This document shows positions 22,740-33,330 of a stretch of DNA of 64,000 bases, piece by piece. Position numbers and translations under genes: made by a program. Position 1 is the first letter of the stretch. Each line of letters begins with the position of its first letter. Origin of the DNA: Bactericera cockerelli (Eukaryota > Arthropoda > Insecta > Hemiptera > Triozidae); the NCBI GenBank assembly GCA_024516035.1, contig CM044961.1:12933800-12997799 (forward strand), in the 5' to 3' direction. The notes beneath the pieces were generated by a model. It had not been told where the DNA came from and did no database searches. It saw only the letters and a list, made by a program, of their open reading frames with translations.

Positions 22740-24535
22740 TTTCACTTCTTCCTCCTCTTCTCCCCCTCCTTCTCATATTTCTCCTCACCCCTTCTTCTCT
22801 TTTTCTCCTCCTCCTTCTCATATTCCTCCTGACCCCTTCTTCTCTTTTTCTCCCCCTCCTTCTCATATTCCTCCTGACCCCTTCTTCTCTTTTTCTCCTC
22901 CTCCTTCTCATATTTCTCTTCACCCCTTCTTCTCTTTTTCTCTCCCTCCGGCTCATATTTCTCTTCACCCCTTCTTCTCTTTTTCTCCCCCTCCTTCTCA
23001 TATTCCTCCTGACCCCTTCTTCTCTTTTTCTCCTCCTCCTTCTCATATTTCTCCTCACCCCTTCTTCTCTTTTTCTCCCCCTCCGTCTCATATTTCTCTT
23101 CACCCCTTCTTCTCTTTTTTCTCCCCCTCCTTCTCATATTTCTCTTCACCCCTTCTTCTCTTTTTCTCCCCCCTCCTTCTCATATTTCTCCTCACCCCTT
23201 CTTCTCTTTTTCTCCCCCTCCTTTTCATATTTCTCCTCTCTATCTTCCTCCTCTTCTCCCCCTCCTTCTCATATTTCTCCTCACCCCTTCTTCTCTTTTT
23301 CTCCCCCTCCTTCTCATATTCCTCCTGACCCCTTCTTCTCTTTTTCTCCTCCTCCTTCTCATATTCCTCCTGACCCCTTCTTCTCTCTTTTTCTCCTCCT
23401 CCTTCTCATATTTCTCCTCACCCCTTCTTCTCTTTTTCTCCCTCCTCCTTCTCATATTTCTCCTCACCCCTTCTTCTCTTTTTCTCCCCCTCCGTCTCAT
23501 ATTTCTCTTCACCCCTTCTTCTCTTTTTCTCCCCCTCCTTCTCATATTCCTCCTGACCCCTTCTTCTCTTTTTCTCCTCCTCCTTCTCATATTCCTCCTG
23601 ACCCCTTCTTCTCTTTTTCTCCCCCTCCTTCTCATATTTCTCCTCACCCCTTCTTCTCTTTTTCTCCCCCTCCTTCTCATATTTCTCTTCACCCCTTCTT
23701 CTCTTTTTCTCTCCCTCCGGCTCATATTTCTCTTCACCCCTTCTTCTCTTTTTCTCCCCCTCCTTCTCATATTCCTCCTGACCCCTTCTTCTCTTTTTCT
23801 CCTCCTCCTTCTCATATTTCTCCTCACCCCTTCTTCTCTTTTTCTCCCCCTCCGTCTCATATTTCTCTTCACCCCTTCTTCTCTTTTTCTCCCCCTCCTT
23901 CTCATATTTCTCTTCACCCCTTCTTCTCTTTTTCTCCCCCTCCTTCTCATATTTCTCCTCACCCCTTCTTCTCTTTTTCTCCCCCTCCTTTTCATATTTC
24001 TCCTCTCTATCTTCCTCCTCTTCTCCCCCTCCTTCTCATATTTATCCTCACCCCTTCTTCTCTTATTCTCCCCCTCCTTCTGATATTTCTCCTCACCTCT
24101 TCTTCTCTTTTCCTCCCCCTCCTTCTCATATTCTTCCTGACCCCTTCTTCTCTTTTTCTCCCCCTCCTTCTCATATTTCTCCTCACCCCTTCTTCTCTTT
24201 TTCTCCTCCTCCTTCTCATATTTCTCCTCACCCCTTCTTCTCTTTTTCTCCTCCTCCTTCTCATATTTCTCCTCACCTCTTCTTCTCTTTTCCTCCCCCT
24301 CCTTCTCATATTCTTCCTGACCCCTTCTTCTCTTTTTCTCCTCCTCCTTCTCATATTTCTCCTCACCCCTTCTTCTCTTTTTCTCCCCCTCCGTCTCATA
24401 TTTCTCTTCACCCCTTCTTCTCTTTTTCTCCTCCTCCTTCTCATATTCCTCCTGACCCCTTATTCTCTTTTTCTCCCCCTCCTTCTCATATTTCTCCTCA
24501 CCCCTTCTTCTCTTTTTCTCCCACTCCTTTTCCTT
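22740..24535 (+). repeat. 45-bp pyrimidine-rich minisatellite, about 40 units, with higher-order repeats
   Basis: The unit is about 45 bp (CTCATATTTCTCCTCACCCC, TTCTTCTCTTTTTCTCC, CCCTCCTT). Units vary at a few sites (CCTGACC for CCTCACC, TCTTCACC, CCGTCTC, CCGGCTC). The variant order repeats: the CCGGCTC unit occurs at about 22947 and 23715, and the aberrant CTCTCTATCTTCCTCC unit at about 23235 and 24001, giving a superunit of roughly 767 bp (17 units). Because 45 is divisible by 3 the array holds long artefactual open frames on both strands (for example 22724-24592). Nearly all pyrimidines lie on one strand, a setting that can form triplex DNA. Confidence 0.95.
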
Positions 24536-24960
24536 CCTTTCATATTATTATTTTCTTTCTTCTTTTTATCATGTTTATTCTTCTCCTTCTGATTTTCCTT
24601 TACCTCACGTTTGTGTCTCCTTCTCCGCTTCCTCTTCATCTGTCTAAAGAGGGATCTCCTCCACTCATGTCTCCCCTTCTCCTCCTCCTCACCCTGATTT
24701 CTTTCACCCTCTCCAACTTTTTCTTTCCATCTCCTCTGAATCTTTCTTTTTCTCTTCCGTCCTCTTTTTCTTCTCCACTAATTTCTCCTCCAAAAAATGG
24801 GAGAAGGAGCAAAAATAAGAGTGGTCTCATTTCCCCCTTTCTCCTTCTTTTTACTTCCCCTCATCCTCTTCACTCTAATTTCCCCTCTTCTAACTCTTTC
24901 TCCTTCTCTCCCCTCTTTTTCCCCTCCCACAATGCAAAACTTTTCCATTTTATGAGGTCG
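24536..24960 (+). repeat. Degenerate pyrimidine-rich flank of the minisatellite
   Basis: Still strongly C/T-biased but without the 45-bp period. Probably decayed repeat. No gene. Confidence 0.5.
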
Positions 24961-26270
24961 AAAAAGAAAAATACCGTTTTTCTTTCGACATAATCGTTTA
25001 ATAATTTAATGAAAATTGCTAAATTACTTACTTATTCTGTTTTTATATAATGCGAACCCGTGATGATGTTTAGTAAAATATTTCTCAAACGGTGTTCCAT
25101 TTTATAACGGGTGGTGCATGCGATTTTCGTTGATTTATGTCTCCTTGGCATCGACGTTATTCGAGACCGGGGTTTTACCCTTTTTTTTTGAAGGAAAAAT
25201 GCAAATGAGCTACCCACATTAACCTCAACCAGAATTGGAGGCTATAGCAGGAATATCATTATGAAGGTTTGAACGTTGATTGACTTCGGAGATATTACGA
25301 AGAGTGGTGTCTTTAAGTTGCTATAGGCGCTTAAATTATTTCCTATTATTTAAGGTTGTAAAATAAGCAGTATTAGGATTTTTATGAAACGGCATCAGTG
25401 ATTTGTTTAAAAAAAAAAACCCCCAGTTCGTAGTATCCTCTGAAAGTTGGACCACGCTTGGACCACGTCTGAAATTAAGACTTGATAATGTGGAACTTGA
25501 TCACTCAAATTCAAACCCTCGTAAAGCTATAAGTATTTTTAGCCCATCCCAGAATATGGGAGGTTAATGTGGGTTGCTGATTTGTAGATTTCCAATGAAC
25601 TTTTAAAAAATTCTGCAGTTTCACATTTTTTTTTATACATAAGAGGGTTAAGGAAGAGGGCTTACGCTATATGCCAGAACCGTCGAAATCCGAAGAAGTA
25701 ATTGGAAATAAATATAATATTTTATTTCCAATTAAAAAATAACAGAAAGGTAGTAAAGGTACAGAGACTTGCTTTGGAATATTAGAAACCAAAATCTATA
25801 CTAAATGAACAAATCTCTTAGAAGCTCTTCAAAGCTTAGGAGAAGTACCTTTGTATAAATTTTTCTTTATAAAGAAAAAAATAAATAAATAAACTATTAT
25901 TATTTAAAAAAAAAGGCCCGTATTTTTGAACGTCACTAAAACTAATTTAGGGACAACCGTCGGGATTTTGAAATAGTAAATCTACGACTACTCTAATAAT
26001 TATGTTTTTAAACCTTTCTAAAAACTAATTCTAACTACTATGAAAGCAATCACGTGACACAATCGACACCCTGTATATTTATGAACCGGCTACAACAGAT
26101 GTAGCTAATTTTTTAGACTGAAAGTTCATTAATAAGGAAGAAAATATTATGTTTGCTTCTTTTTAAAACTAAATAAAACAATCATTAAATATTCAAATGA
26201 ACATTCCCCATTCCGAAAGCGTACACGGATTTCAAATCTACTCTAAAGTACTTATCAACACTTGGAAAAA
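24961..26270. other. AT-rich DNA with two SINE-module fragments
   Basis: Minus-strand remnant of the shared module near 25155-25240 (GCTACCCACATTAACCTCAA) and a plus-strand one near 25545-25585 (GGGAGGTTAATGTGGGTTGC). No exon of FAM20 recognised. Confidence 0.4.
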
Positions 26271-26279
26271 CAGCGTCGC

Positions 26280-26445
26280 ATCGAAGGCACGTCGAATACA
26301 TCAGATCTCGTTATGCCACTGAAAGAAAGCAACGTCCAGCGAGGTAAGGACTTGAATGGATGACCATTAAAATTCGGGCCCTCGTGATGCTGGCTATTCC
26401 CGGCTCCACTCAGGCTGGGTGAGGTTAATTTGAATACCTTTTATT
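26280..26445 (+). mobile_element. 5S-rRNA-headed SINE
   Basis: The head follows the 5S rRNA order: CACGTCGAATACATCAGATC, AAGCAACGTCCAGCGAGGTA, AGGACTTGAATGGATGACC (internal promoter region). It is then joined to the shared module (TTCCCGGCTCCACTCAGGCT, GGGTGAGGTTAAT), where it is truncated. Confidence 0.75.
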
Positions 26446-27730
26446 AGATACCTATAAATAGTTAGTTACTATGTACAACTAGGTATGTAGGTATAAACTA
26501 GTTTATTAATAATATATTTTACATGGATATTCGTCTAGTGATAGTCTAAAAGAGAGGAAATTCAGAATTTCATTAAAAAAAGAAGCACATTATCTTTCAA
26601 ATTCAAATAAGAAATAAACAATTGTCCAAAGTAAGGAAGAAATAAATCAGCAAAACATCCAGAAATTCTAAAAAATATATAAAATATTATTTATTAAATA
26701 ATTAATTAAAATACTTTCCACACAATTAGAGAACAAAAATGAAAAAGGAAAGAAAAGGATAAAAGCAACCCCACTGGTGCTCTCACAAGACAAACATGCA
26801 ATGATCATAAATACACATCAAGACGAGTAATTAACATGCGATTTCTTCTGAAAAATTTAATTATTCATTATTTTAACTTACTATAACTGTGCAACGGTGA
26901 TCCTTATAGCAGTAGTAGCATGATCTCTTTCATCGTTTCCATTATGACAATCTTTTCGTAGTAAAATAATCATCCTTTTCATTTCATCAGCATTATCTTT
27001 GTTGTTGTTAAAGTGGTTTTTGTTGTTGTTAAAGTTGTTTCTGTTGTTGTTAGTTGAGCTTGGTAGTTGTACTTGTATTCTCTAAGTTTTTTTATGCTAT
27101 TTACTGTTTACTACAACTTCCTGGGCTGCAGCTGAATTTATGTTCAAGTTAAGCGGTACTTGCGTTTAACTGCATTAGACCATGTCTCGTTTAACCAGTG
27201 ATGGGAGAGAGGTAGAGAAAAGGGTATGGAGAGGAAGAAAGAGATAATAATGTGTCCAGTTACCAACCTAGGAATACAATACCTATTAAATTTATATTGA
27301 AACACTTCTCATAGTATCCATGTTTAAGATTTTTAACAAAAAATTATCATTTTTAGTATCAGTTAAAGTGATCTTTTACTTAAAGGCCTTATCGCCTAAT
27401 CTTTGATAGCTAAGTGCTCTGCTGTAATACACAAAGAGAGACAGAAAAATTGAAAGAGAATGAGAGAGAGATTCAATAAAGAGTCTTATTGGAAATAATC
27501 AAAATTCACGTAATTTAATAGATAGAAATAGTTAATATTAATTATATAATTTATTTGTCAGTTTTCTCTACATTTTCCAGCTCTAAGATTTTCCTGAGTC
27601 AACTAATCTGATACAATTCACAATTTTTATTTTTACATCATGTTAGATTAAAATCAAAAAGTCACCATAGAGAGCAAAATAATAATGGGGTGGAAATTGG
27701 TTTCACTCACCTTTAATTTTGATTTTACTG
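26446..27730. other. AT-rich intron/intergenic DNA, no feature seen
   Basis: Contains a short GTTGTTGTTAAAGT repeat (27000-27060). No gene or clear element. Confidence 0.35.
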
Positions 27731-27732
27731 AG

Positions 27733-29170
27733 ACTTTCAATTTGGACGAATACTGGTAGATTTGGAGACTTTTAATTTGGACGCATACTTGTAGATTTGG
27801 AGACTTTCAATTTGGGCGAATACTTGTAGATTTGGAGACTTTCAATTTAGATTAATACTGGTAGATTTGGAGACTTTCAATTTTGACGAATACTGGTAGA
27901 TTTGGAGACTTTCAATTTTGGCGAATACTTGTAGATTTAGAGACTTTCAATTTAGATTAATACTTGTAGATTTGGAGACTTTCAATTTGGACGCATACTT
28001 GTAGATTTAGAGACTTTCAATTTTGACGAATACTTTTACATTTATTTTGGAGACTTTCAATTTTGACGACTGGTAGATTTGGAGACTTTCAATTTTGACG
28101 AATACTTTTACATTTGGAGACTTTCAATTTTGACGAATACTGGTAGATTTGGAGACTTTCAATTTGGACGCATACTTGTAGATTTGGAGACTTTCAATTT
28201 GGACGAATACTTTTAGATTTGGAGACTTTCAATTTTGACGTTGGAGACTTTCAATTTGGACGCATACTTGTAGATTTGGAGACTTTCAATTTTGACGAAT
28301 ACTTTTACATTTGGAGACTTTCAATTTTGACGAATACTTTTACATTTGGAGACTTTCAATTTTGACGAATACTTTTACATTTGGAGACTTTCAATTTTGA
28401 CGAATACTGGTAGATTTGGAGACTTTCAATTTTGACGCATACTTGTAGATTTGGAGACTTTCAATTTGGACACATACTTGTAGATTTGGAGACTTTCAAT
28501 TTAGATTAATACTGGTAGATTTGGAGACTTTCAATTTTGACGAATACTGGTAGATTTGGAGACTTTCAATTTTGACGCATACTTGTAGATTTGGAGACTT
28601 TCAATTTTGACGAATACTTTTACATTTGGAGACTTTCAATTTTGACGAATACTTTTACATTTGGAGACTTTCAATTTTGACGAATACTGGTAGATTTGGA
28701 GACTTTCAATTTTGACGAATACTTTTACATTTGAGACTTTCAATTTTGACGAATACTGGTAGATTTGGAGATTTTCAATTTGGACGCATACTTGTAGATT
28801 TGGAGACTTTCAATTTTGACGAATACTTTTACATTAGGAGACTTTCAATTTTGACGAATACTGGTAGATTTGGAGACTTTCAATTTGGACACATACTTGT
28901 AGATTTGGAGACTTTCAATTTAGATTAATACTGGTAGATTTGGAGACTTTCAATTTTGACGAATACTGGTAGATTTGGAGACTTTCAATTTTGACGCATA
29001 CTTGTAGATTTGGAGACTTTCAATTTAGATTAATACTGGTAGATTTGGAGACTTTCAATTTTGACGAATACTTTTACATTTGGAGACTTTCAATTTTGAC
29101 GAATACTCTTACATTTGGAGATTTTCAATTTAGATTAATACTGGTAGATTTTGAATTTGCACGAATACAT
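27733..29170 (+). repeat. 35-bp minisatellite, about 40 units
   Basis: The unit is GATTTGGAGACTTTCAATTT followed by TGACGAATACTGGTA, 35 bp. Variants include GACGCATACTTGTA, GACGAATACTTTTACA and AGATTAATACTGGTA, and a few shortened units (near 28060, 28240, 28730). Variant blocks recur in the same order (for example 28440-28540 and 28880-28980), so it grew by multi-unit duplication. Short frames inside are artefacts. Confidence 0.95.
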
Positions 29171-29845
29171 TGAGATTTTGAGATGGTTTTTGTAATTTTG
29201 ATACATAACCTGCAATTAAATAAATGCAACATTAAATTTTAATTGTGATTTTATAGTAATAAATAATATTACCTTAAAATTGATTTGTAAACTGTCAGCA
29301 CACAATATTTTTTCATCACTCTCATTGACATTACAATATGAAAAAATACATATCAAAGTCATATCAGCTTTTTTAAACCTACAGTGTCAAAAACTCGTTC
29401 ATTTCATCATGCAATATTTTGAAGAATATGAAATGCCTACTTATCGGATGAAAAATAGTTCTGACTAAAAATACGTAAAACTTACTTTTTGTTCTATTTC
29501 TGCTATTTAAATTAAGTTAAGATAAATTAGTAAAAGGAGATAATGTATGGTGACTTTTTGTTTGAAAAGTAAGAGTTAAAAACTTAAAGTTCGGTTTTTT
29601 GTATCAGATTGTTGTCTTCAGGAATTACAAAAAAATTTCTCCTCCTCCTTAATATCCTCCTTCTGATGTTACTCTCCCCATTTCCTTCTCCACCACCACA
29701 AGCTCCTTCATTGTTCAATCATTCAAACGAGAAAGGAGTAAATTTAATGTTCTTCACCAGAAATTCCTAAATTTCTTCTGAGTAACCAATCCAGGATCTT
29801 GGACATCTTTCAGAAGGCATCAGCTAGAAATCAAAATAAAGAGCA
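29171..29845. other. AT-rich DNA, no feature seen
   Basis: Unremarkable sequence between the minisatellite and a SINE cluster. No gene recognised. Confidence 0.3.
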
Positions 29846-29846
29846 C

Positions 29847-29975
29847 ACATTAAATTAGCGATCAGTCAGCGTCAATGCTACATTGGTTACACCAGTTCTC
29901 GTCAAATCACTGAATTAAAGCAACGCTCAGGGAGTATCAGTATGTGTGGACGTATTAATGAGTGGGCCTTGTGAC
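29847..29975 (+). mobile_element. 5S-rRNA-headed SINE fragment
   Basis: Shows ATGCTACATTGGTTACACCA, GTTCTCGTCAAATCACTGAA and TTAAAGCAACGCTCAGGGAG, a diverged 5S rRNA. It is not a 5S gene: the 3' third is lost and it runs straight towards a family D body. Confidence 0.6.
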
Positions 29976-30035
29976 ACTTGAAATTGCATGGTAGCCATGC
30001 GACTACTGGAACTAACATACATGTTTTTATCACGA

Positions 30036-30390
30036 TCACTTCAGTGGTAAGATACTCGGTTACCAGGCAGAAGGTCCCGTGTTCAAACCGCAGAGCAGAC
30101 AAATTTTCTACATTTTGTTGTATTCATCATTTGGTTGTTGTTTCTAAGGGACACCTTCTGGTGCGCTCGTTGGCCAAGCACATTAAAGGTAATTATTGTG
30201 TCATTTTTCGCTCATCAGAGGGGTGGCATAATGGGCACGCTACAACAGAAGTGTCTACTTTAGCTGCTGTTTCATGGCTACGAAATAAAAAAGTTTGTGA
30301 CAAACTCACCGGCACCGACTTCCAAGTTACAAGTCCGCCACCGTATGGATCGAGTTACTGCGGTCGGTTACAAAACGGCTGTGACTTAAA
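30036..30390 (+). mobile_element. Decayed family D SINE
   Basis: Head CTTCAGTGGTAAGATACTCG, B-box-like GTGTTCAAACCGC, body GGACACCTTCTGGTGCGCTC to TTTCATGGCTACGAAATAAA, A-rich end. It directly follows a 5S-headed fragment, so a composite SINE is possible. Confidence 0.6.
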
Positions 30391-30404
30391 AAAAAAAAAA
30401 AAAA

Positions 30405-30690
30405 GATGAGTTTTTCACAGCCTTCTTTATTTCGTAGCCATGAAACAGGAGCTACTGTAGACGCTTGTGGTCTTGTAGCCTGTCCATCCCGTAGTATGCC
30501 TCCCCTCTGATGGGCGAGAAGTGACACAATACTTCGCATTTAGGTGCTGGGTCAACACGAGCGCACCGGAAGGTATCCCTTACCAACAACTGTAACCAAA
30601 TTTTGAATACAAATTTTGGTGGCACTGGGGATCGAACCCGGGACCTTCTGCATGGCAAGCGAGTGCTTAACCACTGAGCTATTCGTACGC
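30405..30690 (-). mobile_element. tRNA-Gly-like SINE, family D
   Basis: Minus strand: TAGCTCAGTGGTTAAGCACT, B box GGGTTCGATCCCC, body and TTTCATGGCTACGAAATAAA end. It faces the decayed copy to the left, giving an inverted pair that could fold into a long hairpin if transcribed. Confidence 0.75.
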
Positions 30691-31563
30691 TATATGAGCT
30701 TTTTTTTATTCGTACGCTAGTAAATCGCTATATTCGTACGCTAGTAAATCAATTTGAAAAAAATTGATTCATTAGAAGCAAAGAAATTTTACCAAAAAAT
30801 TATCATGATACTACCTGTGCAAGCGTTCATCTTAGCAGACAACTTGACCACCTTACCACCAATTTGTGCAACACTTGCGTCTACTGCTATTGGTCCCCGA
30901 TGAACTTGCAGAGGTATGGGCATCATACTTGAAATTTTGTACTAGAAATTTAGTTTTGGGGTTTGTTACAACAAATTTTAAATACTTTTTAAAATAAGTC
31001 TATGGAATTATTGTCTTGCATTTGTATGTGGCCAAAAAATAACATTTCAAAAACTGTTTGAATTTTAATACACAGTGGCCAAAATTAATATTTGCATAGG
31101 TAGGGTCAAGGGGGGTATTTACGAACAGGGGGTAATTACGAACAGTGGTCATTGTACCTAAACAGGATAAGATATTTCGAATCTGGTGGTTGAATACTAT
31201 TATTTTGAATTGTTTTTACAGGTTGAACACGAATTTTCGATAGTATTTATTTTCAGTTGTAGTTAGTAAGCTAGTGAAAATAGATCTATCAAAAAAATTG
31301 ATTTTTGAAGTTTTTGATTTTTTTAAAACAATTTTTTAGGTAAGTATTACTTGAATTTTTATCATTATTTTACTTTTAATTATTGATAAGCATGTTTTTG
31401 GTTATTATTTTACAAAAATAATTGTTTTAACCATTTTTTAAGTTATAGTTTTTGGGTGTTCTTAATTACCCCCGCATTTTTTTGCTATGGGGTAATTACG
31501 AACGCATATTTTGGGTGTTTGTTTTACCCTATAACTTTTTTTGTATTTATCAAAACACTCAGA

Positions 31564-31790
31564 ATGCCCCGGAACTACAAGATGAAGAAACCACCTCCTT
31601 TGTATACAGAAGCACAAATGACATCTGCTATCGTAGATGTTTTTAATGGCAACCTGGCTGTCAGAAGAGCAACGGCAGTGTTTTGAGATTCCGCAAACCA
31701 AAGTAGAATTTTCCAAACGTAAGGCTCAAAATCCTGAAATACTGGGAGGTTGTAAGAAGTACCAAGATATTAGTACCCTAATGTATTGGA
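31564..31790 (+). pseudogene. pogo/Tigger-type transposase N-terminus, frameshifted
   Basis: Begins MPRNYKMKKPPPLYTEAQ and continues MTSAIVDVFNGNLAVRRATA-VF before a stop at 31684. One frame over it continues FEIPQTKVEFSKRKAQNPE. This is the psq/CENP-B-type helix-turn-helix that opens pogo-family transposases (MPRNYK start, two helices with VRRAA). The frameshift near 31682 and the missing catalytic domain make it a relic. Confidence 0.75.
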
Positions 31791-32044
31791 CCCAATGAAG
31801 GTATTTGTGTACTTGAACATAGCAAAAGAAAGGAAGAAAAATGAAAGAAAACGAAAAGAAATATAGGGGGAACAGTTTCAAAAAAGAAGAAAAAAATGAA
31901 GGTAGAAGAAGACAAATCTGAGATTGACAATGACCTAGAAACTATTGATAAGACCAAAATCTGTAAAAAAAAAAATAAAAAAATATATAAAACACCTTTC
32001 AAAAGCTCTCATAATTAACTATTACTATTATTATGCTTTTATTA

Positions 32045-32410
32045 CCAGCCTCCGTGGCGTAACGGTTGTGACTACTGCCCGTAGTCCAGAGATCCTTAGT
32101 TCGATTCCCGGTTGGAGCAGACTTTTCGCACAGAAAATTCTGTCCCCTCCGAACATGTGAGGCTGGCGATTCCGGCCCCACCCAGGCTGGGTGAGGTTAA
32201 TGTGGGTAGCTGGTACGATTCCCAGCGAATGGAGGGTGAAACCCCCGTCCTGTCTACCTCAAGTCAGGATGTTAAAACCAAATAGAATCAATGGACATGA
32301 AAGGAGCCTAGACATTGGATCTGGGTGTCCATATAATCCTCTCACCACCGTGATTTAGGTATCTATACCTATCTCACGGACACGAAATTATTATTATTAC
32401 TATTATTATT
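32045..32410 (+). mobile_element. tRNA-headed SINE, family C, nested in the pogo element
   Basis: Head CCTCCGTGGCGTAACGGTTG, B box TTAGTTCGATTCCC, then the full shared module (TTCCGGCCCCACCCAGGCTG onward) and a long TTATTATTA-type tail. Confidence 0.8.
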
Positions 32411-32414
32411 ATTA

Positions 32415-32718
32415 CGAGCGCACGAATAGCTCAGTGGTTAAGCACTCGCTTGCCATGCGGAAGGTCCCGGGTTCGAACCCCCGCGCCGACAAAAATTTGT
32501 ATTCAAAATTTGGTTACAGTTGTTTGTAAGGGATACCTTCCGGTTCGCTCGTGTTGACCCAGCACCTAAATGGGAAGTATTGTGTCACTTCTCGCCCATC
32601 AGAGGGGAGGCATACTACGGGATGGGCAGGCTACAACACAGACCACAAGCGTCTACAGTAGCTCCTGTTTCATGGCTACGAAACAAAAAGGCTGTGAAAC
32701 ACTCATCTTTTAAAAAAA

Positions 32719-32749
<31 letters not shown>

Positions 32750-32755
32750 TTATTT
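32415..32755 (+). mobile_element. tRNA-Gly-like SINE, family D, with long A tail
   Basis: Best-preserved family D copy: GAATAGCTCAGTGGTTAAGC, TTGCCATGCGGAAGGTCCCG, B box GGTTCGAACCCCC, body to TTCATGGCTACGAAACAAAA and an A tail at about 32710-32750. The intact internal promoter and pure tail suggest a young copy. Confidence 0.8.
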
Positions 32756-33227
32756 GCAAGATAGAGATACCCTATTTGATAAGAGCTGACTACCTTCGTG
32801 GTTAGGATTCAAACCACTATCCTGTGTGTCCATAAACTTTGCATATTGTCATACAGGTGGCTAAAGACACAAAGTACAATTTTGGTGTATTATTTGTACA
32901 TAAAAAGCACATATTGCCATTAAAAAGTTCGTTTTTAATATTGTATAATGTGTTCGCATTTACCCCCGTCAGGCGGGGGTAAATGCGAACAGGCGGGGGT
33001 AAATAAGAACACCACTAAACAGATACTACAGTATGCACAAAACTATTTATAATGCACCATTAGAATGCTAAATAAGTCTATATACCAAAAAAATCACAAG
33101 ACATGGATTTTACAAAAGCAACTCAGGGTTACAGATATGTTTATAAAATGTAGCTCAAAATCGTTCGTAATTACCCCCCTTGACCCTACCCTTAAAATGA
33201 AGGTCAATACCATCCAATGCGTAGATT

Positions 33228-33330
33228 TTACTTCCGTGAAATTTCTAATATTAGAAATCGGAAGTATTGTGTTCGTTTTTGTTAAAATATATATTTTTTG
33301 CTCCAATTTCAATTTTTTTCATATAGGTAT
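33228..33330 (+). mobile_element. Terminal fragment of the hairpin-ended element family
   Basis: ACTTCCGTGAAATTTCTAAT pairs with ATTAGAAATCGGAAGT and is followed by TATTGTGTTCG and the TTTTGCTCCAATTTCAATTT segment, as at 7980 read backwards. Confidence 0.5.

Larger units (their letters stand above)
31103..33186 (+). mobile_element. pogo-like DNA transposon relic, 2.1 kb
   Basis: Terminal inverted repeats of about 25 bp (GGGTCAAGGGGGGTATTTAC on the left, inverse GTAATTACCCCCCTTGACCC on the right), one mismatch, flanked by TA at 31101-31102 and 33187-33188. GGGGTAATTACGAAC-type motifs recur inside (31131, 31490, 32960-33010), as subterminal repeats. It carries a broken transposase start at 31564 and has been invaded by SINEs C and D at 32045-32713. 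Confidence 0.85.

Noticed and set aside
22724..24592. 622-codon open frame and several long minus-strand frames over the 45-bp array
   Set aside because: The unit length is divisible by three and pyrimidine-only, so all stops are avoided by composition. The products are pure repeats and frames are open on both strands.
27733..29170. CRISPR-like array (35-bp repeats)
   Set aside because: Units are directly adjacent with no unique spacers, and the DNA is eukaryotic; it is a minisatellite.
32415..32490. Genuine tRNA-Gly gene
   Set aside because: The tRNA-like part is good but lacks a proper acceptor-stem match and is followed directly by the family D SINE body; the same unit occurs four times.
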